From positions 74,877,053-74,941,052 of the forward strand of contig CM060732.1 of the NCBI GenBank assembly GCA_030704615.1: a DNA stretch of 64,000 bases, read 5' to 3'. A model generated the notes under the pieces. It was given only the letters and a program-made list of their open reading frames with translations. It searched no databases and was not told the DNA's origin. This document shows, piece by piece, positions 1-10,724 of the stretch (positions within the stretch are counted from its first letter, which is position 1; each line of letters opens with the position of its first letter). A program made the position numbers and the translations under genes. Source of the DNA: Takakia lepidozioides. Lineage: Eukaryota; Streptophyta; Takakiopsida; Takakiales; Takakiaceae.

Positions 1-75
1 TGGAACGCGATGATAGCAGGATATGCAGGGGCGTGAGATGGAGGCGTTGAGCAAATGATGCACGAAGGAGGAGAG
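1..75 (+). pseudogene. PPR repeat fragment
   Basis: The first bases read WNAMIAGYA, the end of a PPR S-motif. After a stop or frame change come pieces like MEAL and EQMMHEG, as found in the intact PPR-DYW gene at 25.4-28 kb. No long frame exists. The fragment enters from the left edge, so its true extent is unknown. It ends in a GGAGA/GACGA purine-rich simple repeat at about 62-108. Confidence 0.7.
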
Positions 76-117
76 GAGGAGGAGACGAGACGAGACGAGA
101 CGAGGACAAGCGAGCTC

Positions 118-825
118 GCCGTTCTTGGGACAGTCAGCTTGGTCTTAGCAAGCGTGTTTCAATCTTTGACTACTCATCTACGCCGTAGTGGTTCGATCTG
201 ACAGACCAATCCGACATTACCTGACTACAGACACAAGCAGCACACACAAGAGGTCATCGGTCAAATCCTCCATGGGTCAGGACAGGTCAAGGACAATGTG
301 GTAGGGCACCTTCTTCTTCAACCTATTTCAGCCTGTGTTGCCCTCTCATCAGACTCGGCCGCAAGATGCATATTGAATTCTGTAAGTTAGGTCGTTGGGT
401 ACATCTGTGGTCGTTTGGAGTGACTTTGGCAAGTTACTGCCAGTGTGGCAGCAGGGAAGTATCCAAAAACATATAATAGAGGTGAGGAGAAGCTGGGGTG
501 AACACTTTCCGACCCCAATGGTGGGACAATGGAGACAAAAAGGCGAATGCCTGTTGGACTACAGAGAGAAGCAGATGCATTTCAGATTGTGATAAGTAGG
601 GTTGGGGTGTTTTGGGGAAGAACTCCACACCAGTATGGTTGGGGTGTTTGCTGGTAGAATTGTAGGCTGTCAGAGGCATGGATAGCTGAAGGAGCAGGGA
701 TAGAGTGTGGGTCCACATTCATCCAAGAGGGCTGGATTTCAAGCTCCACATTACCTATGATTCCCTGTGGAAGGATAGGTACAAGAAACCTACATGGGTA
801 GATGGTCAACTGGAAGCGACATGCT
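118..825 (+). repeat. Diverged copy of the PPR gene leader
   Basis: This stretch matches, on the opposite strand, the leader of the PPR-DYW gene at 27.88-29.1 kb. Shared blocks in order are the CTTGGGA-AGTCAGCTTGGTC block, a GAATTCT followed by a GTAAGT donor near 380, the GTGTGGCAGCAGG block near 445, and the coding-like stretch reading HPRG at about 700-740. The match stops near 820, where unrelated eS1-linked sequence begins. No open PPR frame follows, so it is a detached leader rather than a gene. Confidence 0.75.
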
Positions 826-962
826 GTACTATATGTCATTACTGTACTATATGTCATTCCAGAGACTGTCATTGTTGGTCCATGTGTTTTACAACAATGC
901 TATCAATATAAGACTCCTGGTTCGCATTGGAAGCTCAATCCCTGCAAGTTCATTGTGTGTGA

Positions 963-1063
963 AGCTCAAACTTGCGATTTGAAGGATCTTGTAGCCAAGT
1001 TTATTCAACCGGAAAGGAGAAATTCTGAAAGCTCCCAAATTTGATGTGGGCAAGCTTATGGAG
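963..1063 (+). pseudogene. Ribosomal protein eS1 (RPS3a) exon fragment, copy 1
   Basis: The reading CDLKDLVAKFI, then after a gap and frame change EILKAPKFDVGKLMEV, matches the middle of eukaryotic 40S protein eS1. Family proteins have SSCDLKDLVAKFIPEVIG and KILKAPKFDLGKLMEVHGD there. The second block ends at a GTAAGA donor (1064), as a real exon would. Some 20 residues between the two blocks are missing. This is a broken copy captured with its exon border, not a processed mRNA copy. Confidence 0.75.
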
Positions 1064-1364
1064 GTAAGACTTAGCGTCCCTCCTCTAATGTAAGTGTTGG
1101 ATAAGTTTCATTTAGTGTCGACCTTCACTGCATATATTGGCTCTTTTCTTGGCTGGTTTCATATTTTCTTGGCTGGTATGCTGTTGGTTGGCTTCTTTCA
1201 TTTCACGTGTATAGTGGAAGGGGAGAAGTACTTTCCTAAGTTCTGCTGCAACAATGTCTTTTTCCAGCCTAGATGTTTTCGATGGATACAAATTGAAGTG
1301 TTTTGAATGTTGCTGCAATACTATAATAAAGTGGAGGGTGCTGAATGCAGTTGGCCTTGCTTCG

Positions 1365-1530
1365 TGCAGGCATAATCCAGGGAAATGTGGACATAGCTGA
1401 AACCCCATGATAGCATTTCCAGAGGACGGTGTGGATGGCCTCACAATCCAGCATGCAAAATCCATGACAATGTGGAGCTGGCTGAATGGGCAAACAGGTT
1501 AAGTGGCGAACAAGCCACGTCACTGGTAGA
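1365..1530 (+). pseudogene. PPR E-motif fragments
   Basis: Two adjacent pieces read like the E motif of DYW-type PPR proteins ([14 protein letters not shown] in the intact genes here). One reads AGIIQGNVDIAET near 1368-1408. The other gives VWMA, then IHDNVELAE with a frame change near 1430-1490. A third degraded piece (IHCNVEM, CRIHGK) lies at about 1858-1960. All are broken by stops and frameshifts. Confidence 0.55.
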
Positions 1531-1683
1531 TAGTTGTATGCTTACATAGTACATGAAAGCATACTATATGTCATTCCCGAAATTGACCATGTTGGTCCAT
1601 GTATTTTACAACAATGCTATCAATAAAAGACCAATGGTTCGCATTGGAAACTCTATCCCCGTAAGTGGCTTGTGCGTGATGCT

Positions 1684-1812
1684 CAAACTTGTGATTTGAA
1701 GGATCTTATACCCCAGTTCATTGCAGAGGTCATTGGAAAAGACATTGAGAAGGCAACAGCCGTTATCTATAATCTACAGATCCCCTTCAATTTGATGTGG
1801 GAAAGGCGGCTG
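1684..1812 (+). pseudogene. Ribosomal protein eS1 (RPS3a) exon fragment, copy 2
   Basis: This copy keeps the stretch missing from copy 1. It reads CDLKDLIPQFIAEVIGKDIE followed by KATAVIYNLQ, matching eS1 residues around CDLKDLVAKFIPEVIG and EIEKATSSIYPLQ. It then jumps to a degraded FDVGK. The two copies are complementary in what they have lost, so both descend from one fuller fragment. There is no start codon and no continuation. Confidence 0.75.
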
Positions 1813-2173
1813 GCTGGAGGTCTAGTCTCACTTTCACTCATCTAATGTCAGTGTTGTATCCATTGCAATGTGGAGATGTTTGAAACAACATTGGAGCATT
1901 TCCAGAGGATGGTCTGGATGGCCTTTCGTGGCGTGTGCCGAATCCATGGCAAGAAAACATTGCAGGCAGAACCCATGGCAATGGTACCAGCACGGGTTGG
2001 TCCAAAGCCAATTGCAACAACAAATGAATAAAGGGTGCTGAAAGGAAAACACTCCATAATTGATCATAAAATCCAGTGTCCAAGCATGATATCTTAATGG
2101 GAATGCGAAGGGAGTGTTACCACCTTAAACTATCATGCATGGTCTATAACTGGAGTGCACAAATCGCGCATAT

Positions 2174-5100
2174 CTAATCTTCATCATCCTCATCTATGTC
2201 TGGAACATTACATGTATCACTGTCTTCATCACAGACTTCAACTTCTCCATGGGTTGGCTGAACATCATCACCACGTATACGGGGTGCTCGGAGGTACAAG
2301 GAGGCCACCTGCTCTGGAGTAACCGGTACCGCTCGGCTGCATGTTGGGCCATCAGTAACCACAGTCTCCTCTAGTCTTTGTGGGGCTAACAATCCTTCCA
2401 CTTCCGCCACATCATCATTATCAATTGATATGTCGCAGACCACTCTACGTGCTCGGGGGCTCTTCTCTAGGACGACTTTCCACCCCGGCTCCTTTACACA
2501 ATCAGAAAAAAACACTTGATCAACCTGGCCAGGAAACACAAAAGGTTGCTCAGAAGGTGGAAGCATACGGTTAAAATTGACAAGTGTGAAGCCAGCATCA
2601 TCCTGCTTCATTGATATAGGTTGACGACCCACGCGACTCGCCCGTACCCACGAACACAAAAACACTATAGGCTGTGTTTGGCCATAGTCAATTTGCAAAA
2701 TCTCCCTTATAAGACCCACATATCTTGTAGGTTCCTCCATGTCATTGCCTGAATTGTTGGTAATGGGCTGGTGCTGGAAAACAGATGAGACTCCACAATC
2801 AAAAGACACCATACTTGTTGTGTTCATGCCGGGGGATGTAACCCTGTAATGGTTACCATACGCTGTCATACTCTTGAATGACAGGGCAGTAAATGATGGA
2901 GGCCTTGAAAGATCCAGTAATTCCTCATGTGTTGTAGGATCAAGCCCATCTGATTGAATTGAGAGATGATCCCGTACACCTTGAGGGAGCCAAACAGCAA
3001 ATGGAGGACAAGGATACAAATCAGGAGGGTACTGAATTGCCGTGGGATTGCTCATGCCTTCCAGCCCTTGCTCCTCACGAAACAAGCGTCGTCTGGCTTC
3101 TATCCATGTGGACTCTGCTTCATATATCCTGTCACAATCCGAGGGTCAGCCAGGAGATTGACAGAGGTGGCGTGGGAGACTTGAAAAGACGCCATATGCC
3201 AACTAATGATAAATGACTAAAACTTGGAAATCTGAATGTCAATGAAGTAGATTTCTTACCCCAACATGACTGATAGACGAGGATGGTTCTGAATGATGTA
3301 CTCATGTACAATATCATACAGGTCATTCAATTTTCGGGCTTTAGAACTTCCTTCCACAACTTCACGTTCCACAGATTCTGCCTCATCTGCATCCCACACC
3401 CTTCGTACACTTCCATCAAATCCTGCCATATACTCTGTGCAAAAACCCAATGCTTCTTCAAATTGGTATCCTTCTGCCATGCTCCCCTCGGGCCTTGCCA
3501 TGTTTCTTACGTAGCCCTTCATATCTTTCATTGCCCGCTCCATGGGGTACATCCAACGAGATGCTACGGGCCCGCATAAGTACAACTCATCCACTAGGTG
3601 AACAACCAGATGTGTCATCACATCAAAAAATGATGGTGGGAACTCCTTCTCTATAAGACACAGAGTGAGAACTGCTTCAGTTCTCAATTCCTCATACTCT
3701 ACAGGATTCACCACTTTTGCACACAACTTCTGAAATACACGACATACTCGCAAAATGGCCCTTTGAGGACCACTTGGCATGAGCCCACGGATAGCAAGCG
3801 GTATAATTTGCTGCATGAGCACATGATAGTCATATGATTTCATGCCTGACAACTTCTTCTTCACCACATGCTTTTTGAATGCTGATGCGTAGCCTGTTGG
3901 CACTTTCAAGTTCTGCACAATCTCCAGAAAGACTTGTAACTCAGCCTCAGTGAGGACATAAGGGGCAGGAGGCATAATTAACGTATCTGCTCTGTCAGGA
4001 TCACGTTGTAGCCACAATTCCGGGCGCATCCCAAGTAGCTCCAAATCACGGCGAACTTTCAATGTGTCTTTCTCACCAAAGATAGTTTTAATAATATTTT
4101 CAGCCAAGTTCTTCTCGCAATGCATTGCGTCAAACGTGTGGCGGATGAGGAGACCCTACAAAATGAACACATAAGCAATTGAGGCATTAACTCATCACAA
4201 TTTAAACAGAAAACGCAAAAATATACACAGCCAATTTAAAGGAATTCCATACTCAGTAGCGCCATTGAACATTCTTGACCTTCTATATGGATGATTGCGG
4301 GCCAAAAATCTTCGGTGGCCTAGGAAAACAATTTTTCCACATGTGTGTAACTGCTGTGAAGTCACCCCGGGTCCACAAGCTGGACAACCAGCATAACCTT
4401 TCGTCACTTGACCTGAGAGCAAGCCATATGCAGGGTAGTCATGGATTGACCACATCAACACTGCCCTCAGTGTGAATTCGCGTTGACCACGAGGACGGGA
4501 AACATCATGAGCTGCAATCCCTCTCCATAGTTCCAATAGCTCTTCCACTAGGGGCATCAGGTAAACATCTACGTTGTCCGAGGTAACAGACTCCTTACCA
4601 GGAATCAGTAGCGCTAACATGACAAAGATTTTTTTGGTCATTAACCACGGAGGCAGATTGTAATTGACCAAGAGAACGGGCCATGTGCTCCAACTTGTGG
4701 ATTGAGCTCCGTAGGGATTTACACCGTCTAAGGCCAATCCAAATCGCAGAGATCGTGGCTCTGCAGCAAAATCCGCAAATGTGGTGTCAATGTGTCTCCA
4801 TGCTTTGCTATCAGCTGGATGTCGAACCAACCCATCCTGGCTCTTATGTCTGTCGTGCCATGTCATGAGGTTAGCGATCGATTTACATCGGTACATACGT
4901 TTCAACCTTGGAATGACAGGGAAGTGTCGCAATACTTTCTTGGGCACACTTCCACGACCTGGAATGTTACGGGAACTGCGGCACACTGGGCAAATGTCTA
5001 CATTCTCATACTCCCCACGGAAGAGTACACAACCACGCTCACAGGCATGAATCATCGTGTACTGCAATCCCATCTTGGCAATCATGGTTTTTGCTTCATA

Positions 5101-6032
5101 GTGAGTTTTCGGCAATGAATTCTCTCTAGGCAAAAAACTCTTACGCAACAATCCCAGAAGCTCATCCACAAATGCATTGGTGCACTTGTGGGTAGTGCAT
5201 GCGTTCAGCAACGTCAAAGTTGCTTGCAGCCGGCTGATGGAGCACCCTTCAAAAAGTGGACATTGCGACGCTCGGAAGAGTTTATCATACTCGGGATCAA
5301 CGTGCAGGTGAGCATTCTCATCAAATTCATTGTCTCCGGAATCGTCGAGATCATCGTCATGATCGGCAAATGTGTGATCGGTTCCACCATGAATGGGGTC
5401 TTCTGTTTGCATCTGCAAAGAGAAACGCTTCCTGCAATGCACGCTGCATTTCTACCTCCAATCCACCACTCTCATCTGCGTTCTCTGTGACATTGGGCTC
5501 CCGCTGTGCCGCAGGGCCTTCGTCTTCATCATCTGAATATTCACATCCCTGCATCCCAATAGTCATCTTGTGAGTGGACCAACAACGATGTGACACTTGT
5601 TCATATTATGAACATATATGACTACATGACTACACATGACCAATGAAAACACGACATGTGCATTAATTAAAGTGATAACGGAAGTGGCGTAGTCATACTC
5701 ACGTCTGTATCTTATGACTTCTTGACTACAATCACCCAACGAAATGTCGACATGTGGAGAAGAGGATCGTTGCATTCAAAATTCAAACTAAAGTGCTGAA
5801 GGGAAAGTGGCGATCTTACCGGAAGAGAACAGCGTTGGAGAAGAGGATCCCTCCCGTGTATCATGTAATGATTCCTCACTGTTTCCAACAAGAGTACTTT
5901 TCCTCCATGACACTCATCGCAGTTGCATAGCATTTTTGTATGCCCATTCCTTGTGGCATAAGCTTCTTCCATTCGCCATAGACGGTCATCTATTCTACGC
6001 CTACGCATCCGTTCGCCACCTGCACTGTACAT
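2174..6032 (-). CDS. CACTA (En/Spm) transposase, TNP2 type
   Basis: Catalytic transposase of a CACTA DNA transposon; it would cut the element ends in the nucleus. Exon 1 (5820-6032, 71 codons, ends at GTAAGA) has a transposase-associated motif with LCNCDECHGG. Splicing to the acceptor before 5412 keeps phase and enters the Transposase_21 core (to about 4250), with THYEAKTMIAKMGL, YENVDICPVCRSS and GYAGCPACGP. The next exon (about 4157-3262) has DAMHCEKNLAENI and ends in a DUF4218-like region closing at a GTAAGA donor. The last exon (about 3118-2174) has a DUF4216-like region (SFKSMTAYGNHYRV) and an acidic tail. The 4250/4157 junction is unresolved: phase does not close cleanly and roughly 60 family residues seem absent. 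Otherwise the frame is well kept. Confidence 0.85.
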
Positions 6033-6157
6033 GCTTTGAACGTCACCCCTTCCCTCTTTGCATGCTACGCACAGTGCATTGTCTCTAGTTTTGCACCAGC
6101 TGCCAATGTGCTATTTCTATATCTATAGTATACTATAAGTATCGTTTCTGAGTGTCC
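6033..6157. promoter_or_regulatory. Short divergent promoter region of the CACTA element
   Basis: Only 125 bp separate the minus-strand TNP2 ATG (6032) from the plus-strand partner ATG (6158). The gap holds an AT-rich run with TATA-like words (TATATCTATAGTATACTATA at about 6117-6136), usable in either direction. If transcripts start farther upstream in either gene, the true promoter would overlap coding sequence. Confidence 0.4.
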
Positions 6158-9100
6158 ATGGTGAAGCGGAAGGTCTTCGAAGTGACAGTCCCTCTCACTG
6201 AGTACGAGAAGTTCCGAGAGCGCCGGATTGCTGCCATAAAGGAGGTGGAAGCAACGTTCAAGCAGTCGATAGATGGGTGAGTTTAGTTCCTGACTTTGGA
6301 TACCCACCCACTAAACTTGCGATTTGCCTTATCCTCTAACCTTCCTACAGCGATCATAAGCTTCATAGCACAAATGGGGGCGAGTAGCTGCGACTTGTAC
6401 AAACAGAGAGGCAAACAACATGCAGTGAGTGACGATTAGGTTTGAGGAGGGTGTGTCATTAGGCGGGAGATGTCCGCCGTCATTCGTGGGCAGGCATTAC
6501 GTCCTGGTAGGGTGCGGCTGTGGTTCAGCGTAGGCTTAAGAGTATTAGGGTATGTATGCTTACATTTGTTTGTGATTGTTTGAGAGGGAGGTCATGGAGG
6601 TGTTTGTGCAGGCTTGCGGAGCGAATCGCCCTCGCAAGCCACGCGCTCCGAAGGAAAAAGGTAGGGATCAAGGTCCTGCAAGGCAAAGTGCCAGACTGAA
6701 GACGATGAAGACTACGATTTTGCATGAGGGCTCTTCTGAGGACGATGAGGACGATCCACTCCTCCCACGCCAGTGCGAGGCGAGTGCGTCGTCGGCGGAT
6801 GCCACGGCAAGCCGAGGAGAACATGCCCATGCTCATGTCGCAGGACAAAAACGCCCATCATCTACACTACGAACACCTTCTCCGTCTGTGAGTTATAGTT
6901 CTTCACAATGACCATGATTCTAATTATGTATGTTTTTGGTAAAATCACGAAGAGATAGGGTATGTCTGTCAAGACAGGGAAGTTGGACAATGCAGGGGTC
7001 AGCCAAGGCACAATCACAAATGATTTCCACTAGACAAGTTGAAGTGCCAAAGGCATGATGTCAGGCCAATGTAGACTTCAGGTGTGTTCAAATTCTTTGC
7101 CCCATGAAACCAACGTCCTGGTACTAAGCTACAATGGCTACTTATAGAGATACTTGGGTTACTTATGCACCCAGAATATCAGTAAAACTTGGAGGGATAC
7201 TTCTCATGGACCCATCAGGTTTGTCCATTTGAATTCTTGCTATGGATTTCAGGAACACCCCATACCTAAGAGGGCTCAAAAATGTACTGGGAGGACATCA
7301 TTGGGGCCAATCAAATTTGGGAGATTTACTGCCCAAGATCATACTGAGTTTTGGGTAATCTTGTCTTTACAAATGATATGTGCTTCCAGTTTGTTTTGCC
7401 TGAATTCAAGGATTTGCTGCTTGCTGCCTATATGTATGTGTAATCACCCACATTGTACTGGGGGAATTTCTTTTCAGGGCAAGCACAAGCGCACTGGATC
7501 CACGATCCCTGCTGCTAGCAATGGAGATGGCGCCCACAAGAACGCAGGAGGTGGCCCTAACTCTCCCAACGTTGTGGGTTCTGTGCCACCAGTACCCCCA
7601 CCTTATTATGGTATGCCTCAGTACCCACAGTCTGGCACTCAGTATGGTCAGGGTCAATATGGTGCTCCTCCATATGGGCAGTATGGCCAGTATCCTCCTC
7701 CACCATATTTGCCACCCCCTAATAGCTATGGGGGTGGCAGGCCACCAGAATATCCTCCTGCTTATGGACAGTATGGCCAGTATGGTCCTCGGCCTTTTGG
7801 CCAACAACCATGGCCACCAGTCCCTACTTGGCAGGATCCTGCTTTGAATTCTCCTGAGCGCACGGAGGTCTCTGAGAGGGGAGGGTGTCGTTTCAAAGAA
7901 TGATAGAACCAATGCTTTAAGGAGGGCTAATAGCTCAGCCAAAATTGAAGCTGCCAAGGTCAAGGAAGAGAGAATAGCTGCAGGTCTTCCTCCCACGGTG
8001 ATTTTGACGAACCTCAAAGGAGCCCCGTATGGTCAGACCCGGAATGTATGGCACGCTGCCCTTAAAGGACAGGCTTATTGCAAGCTAGATTGTTCCCTTG
8101 CCATCAACAACCAACCTGATGAAGTTGTATACGAAATCAGAGATCACCTGGCTAAGCTATTTTCATATACGCCGCACGAGTTAAAAGACTTCCACCTAAA
8201 ACAAACAATTGGCAGAATAATGAAGAGCCAGCGTTATGAAGCACACACTGCGTGGTTGGGTGGTAAGGGGAAACCCATTACTGTATCTGACGAGGTATGG
8301 AACAAGCTTGTAAGTTACTGGCAGACAGAGGTGTTCCACAAAGTGTCGGGCAACATGAAGAAGGCAAATGGTGCAATTCTGAATCCTACCAAGACTAGCC
8401 GTGGTGGGAAGGCAATGGTGGAAGCACGCTTGGTAAGTGGCATCATCACGACTCTGTATTTTGTTCCTCATTGAATTGCTATGTGTATATAGTCAGCCCT
8501 CACATTGCTTACTGACTTGTGGCATGGGTTTGTTTGTGGCATGGATTAATTTGTAGGAAACACTATCAGGGTGCCCTCCTACATTATATGAAATTCAAGA
8601 GGGTTCAGTGTCACGGTTGTCAGCTGGGAGTGACAGGCGGGTAAGTGTGTTTTCCACGTTTGCTAGAGTGGTTGCTGCATCATAGGTTGCTAGGGTTTTT
8701 TCACGGCTTTTGGCTGGGTTTTCTTTCCAATGGTTGTTCATGCTAGGTTTTTTGGGTTTGATTCATACTTGGGCAAGTTTTCATGGATTGGCAGGAGGGA
8801 AGTCTCGCATATTCTACAGTAGTTGGCAGGATGGATGGCTTGGACAAACTGGTGGAATCACAAGGACGTGACATGGCAGAATTAAAATTACAGATGCAGA
8901 GTATGATTGAGTACCAGAAAGCCATTGTGATGAGATTGGGGATTAATCTACCAGGCGCAGGACCAGTGACATCTACGATGGATACGTCTGCTGTGACAGT
9001 ATCAAAATGTTTGGAATCCCAATTTCAGACGGTAACTGGTGCTCACTCTAAGCCCTTATGTCTTCCTGTCACTGATGATCTTTTGAATTTGACCGAGCAG

Positions 9101-10724
9101 CAGCAGGATACAGGGAAGGCCAGCTGTGAGGTACACGTGGAAATTCAGCCCTTGCCACGTACAAAGGCAGTAGCAATCCAGGGGGCAATGGTGACAGAGC
9201 GGCCGGGCACACCGGATTCTGGTATGCAGGTATGTGGGAGTTTAGATGGGGAGGAAGATGCAGACGGGGACAAAACAAACAAGCAGGTTGCTTTAATTTC
9301 TCCTGCTCACATGTTGAAGCCAAATGTCAGTTTACTTCCTGGACCAACGAGGAAGCATTTACTAATTCTGGACTTAAATGGTCTGTTATGTGAATCTTTT
9401 CATTTTGCTAATGGGCCTGCATCCCTTCCCAAAGGTTTTGTGGGAAAGATGTGTGGCAAGAAGATGGTAGTTTTGAGACCACGCTGTTATGACTTTTTGC
9501 AAAAGTGTTTTGAACACTTTGAGGTGGCGGTGTGGTCTTGTTGCCAAGCTCGCAACTTCTTCCCAATGGTGGACTATATTTTTGCAGCCCACACTAACCT
9601 GGTTTTCCAGTGGGATGCCCTTCACTGTGACAAGGATCCAGTCCTCCATGCCGTAAGGGGTCTGATTCAAAGCCATTATATTTCAAGAACTTGTCTACAG
9701 TGTGGGCAGACTGGCCAGAATGGACTTATGAGGACACTGTTCTTGTTGACGACACACCAAGAAAGGCGGCAAACAATCCTCCCTTCAGTGGGATTTTTCC
9801 AGAGCCATGGAAGGTGCAACCAGATTCACCAACTGATGAGTATCTAACAGAGGTGTTGTGGCCTTTCTTGTGGAAGGCATCGAAAGCTGCCAGTATTCCC
9901 AAGTTTTTGGAGTCTCAGCCTGTTTTCGGACAACAACCATACAACACTGCTACTGTGAAGGTACAAACATTCTGACAGTGCTCCAGAGGCTACATTTTTG
10001 TGGGTTCATTCATTGCATTGCTTTCCTGGATGCTTCTCCTCGGTTGCTTGATTAATGCTAGGTTTTCTTTGCAGCTTTTCATGTTGGTTTTTTTTGTTTG
10101 ATTCATACTTGGATTTTGTTTCTATTCACTATTCTTGTTTGCTCATTGCTATCCTGGTTGATCTCTGGTCTGTGACACATGAACTTGTGACAAACAAAGG
10201 TGATATTGTCGACAAGCCGGTACAGACGAGGGGCAAGAGTGTCGAGCCGGCGAGTAGCCCCCCAAAAGAGGTCTCACCACCACTGGAGACTGCAAATGGA
10301 GTAAGTCCAGGCCGTTGTCTTGTCTGTTATATTTTTTCCAACCTTGGGGCTCTCTTTAACTCGCAAATGTTGAGTGTCCTAGTCGTGTGTATGTCATGGG
10401 TTTTCACATCGTGTTCTTTTTTGTGTGGAGTTGGGATCACAGTTCAGGGTGGGTGACGAGGTTCGGTTGTTGGATGTGAACTCCAAACGGAAGTAATGTG
10501 GAGTAGGGCTGATTGTTGCTCTTCAAGGTGCTCTGGTGGGTTACGGGTACCCTGCTGTGCCCCTTGATTATGCCTGTGTGTACATCAAAGAGGCATGTGT
10601 CAGTAACACCCCTCTACCATATGTGAATGGTGTTAGGAAACAGACCGAGTTGGGGCAGGTGGTTGGCCAGACAACACTTTGGAGTCTAAAGTTACTGAAA
10701 CTTATGGAGCTGCGGAAGGGATAG
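6158..10724 (+). CDS. CACTA partner protein (TNPA/Transposase_24-like) with FCP1-like HAD domain
   Basis: Second gene of the CACTA element. Exon 1 reads MVKRKVFEVTVPLTEYEKFR, a typical start for these proteins. Later exons: about 6611-6888 (basic, ARQSARL), about 7475-8432 (Gly/Tyr/Pro-rich stretch, then a Transposase_24-like region with KQTIGRIMKSQRYEAH and TSRGGKAMVEARL), 8557-8640, and 8795-9960. The last holds a helical segment (DKLVESQGRDMAELKLQMQ), then an FCP1/NIF-type HAD fold with LLILDLNGLL, VLRPRCYDFL, VAVWS and VLVDDTPRKA. A final exon (about 10530-10724) resembles the DUF8039 tail of plant CACTA proteins (YGYP, PYVNGVRKQTELGQVVGQ). Two one-base frame changes in G-runs (7878-7885 and 9657-9660) break the frame. 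The exon after 6277 is unclear. The first catalytic motif is DLN, not DxD. Confidence 0.7.
7600..7815 (+). repeat. Gly/Tyr/Gln/Pro low-complexity coding stretch
   Basis: Inside the CACTA partner gene, codons for GQYGQY, PPPPY and PPYGQYGQYP recur imperfectly. Units are built on CAGTATGGCCAGTATGG-like words. The segment is predicted disordered and prion-like in composition. Similar PY/GQ-rich spacers are common in this transposon protein class. Confidence 0.7.

Larger units (their letters stand above)
820..2000 (+). repeat. Tandem duplication of a chimeric gene-fragment unit
   Basis: About 820-1105 recurs at about 1548-1855. Both contain TATATGTCATTCC, a TTGGTCCATGT block and an eS1 fragment. 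About 1368-1460 recurs at about 1865-1970. Both contain CATTTCCAGAGGA and a piece resembling the PPR E motif. The second copy lacks roughly 240 bp present between these blocks in the first. Copies differ by many substitutions and small indels, so the duplication is old. No intact gene is visible. Confidence 0.7.
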
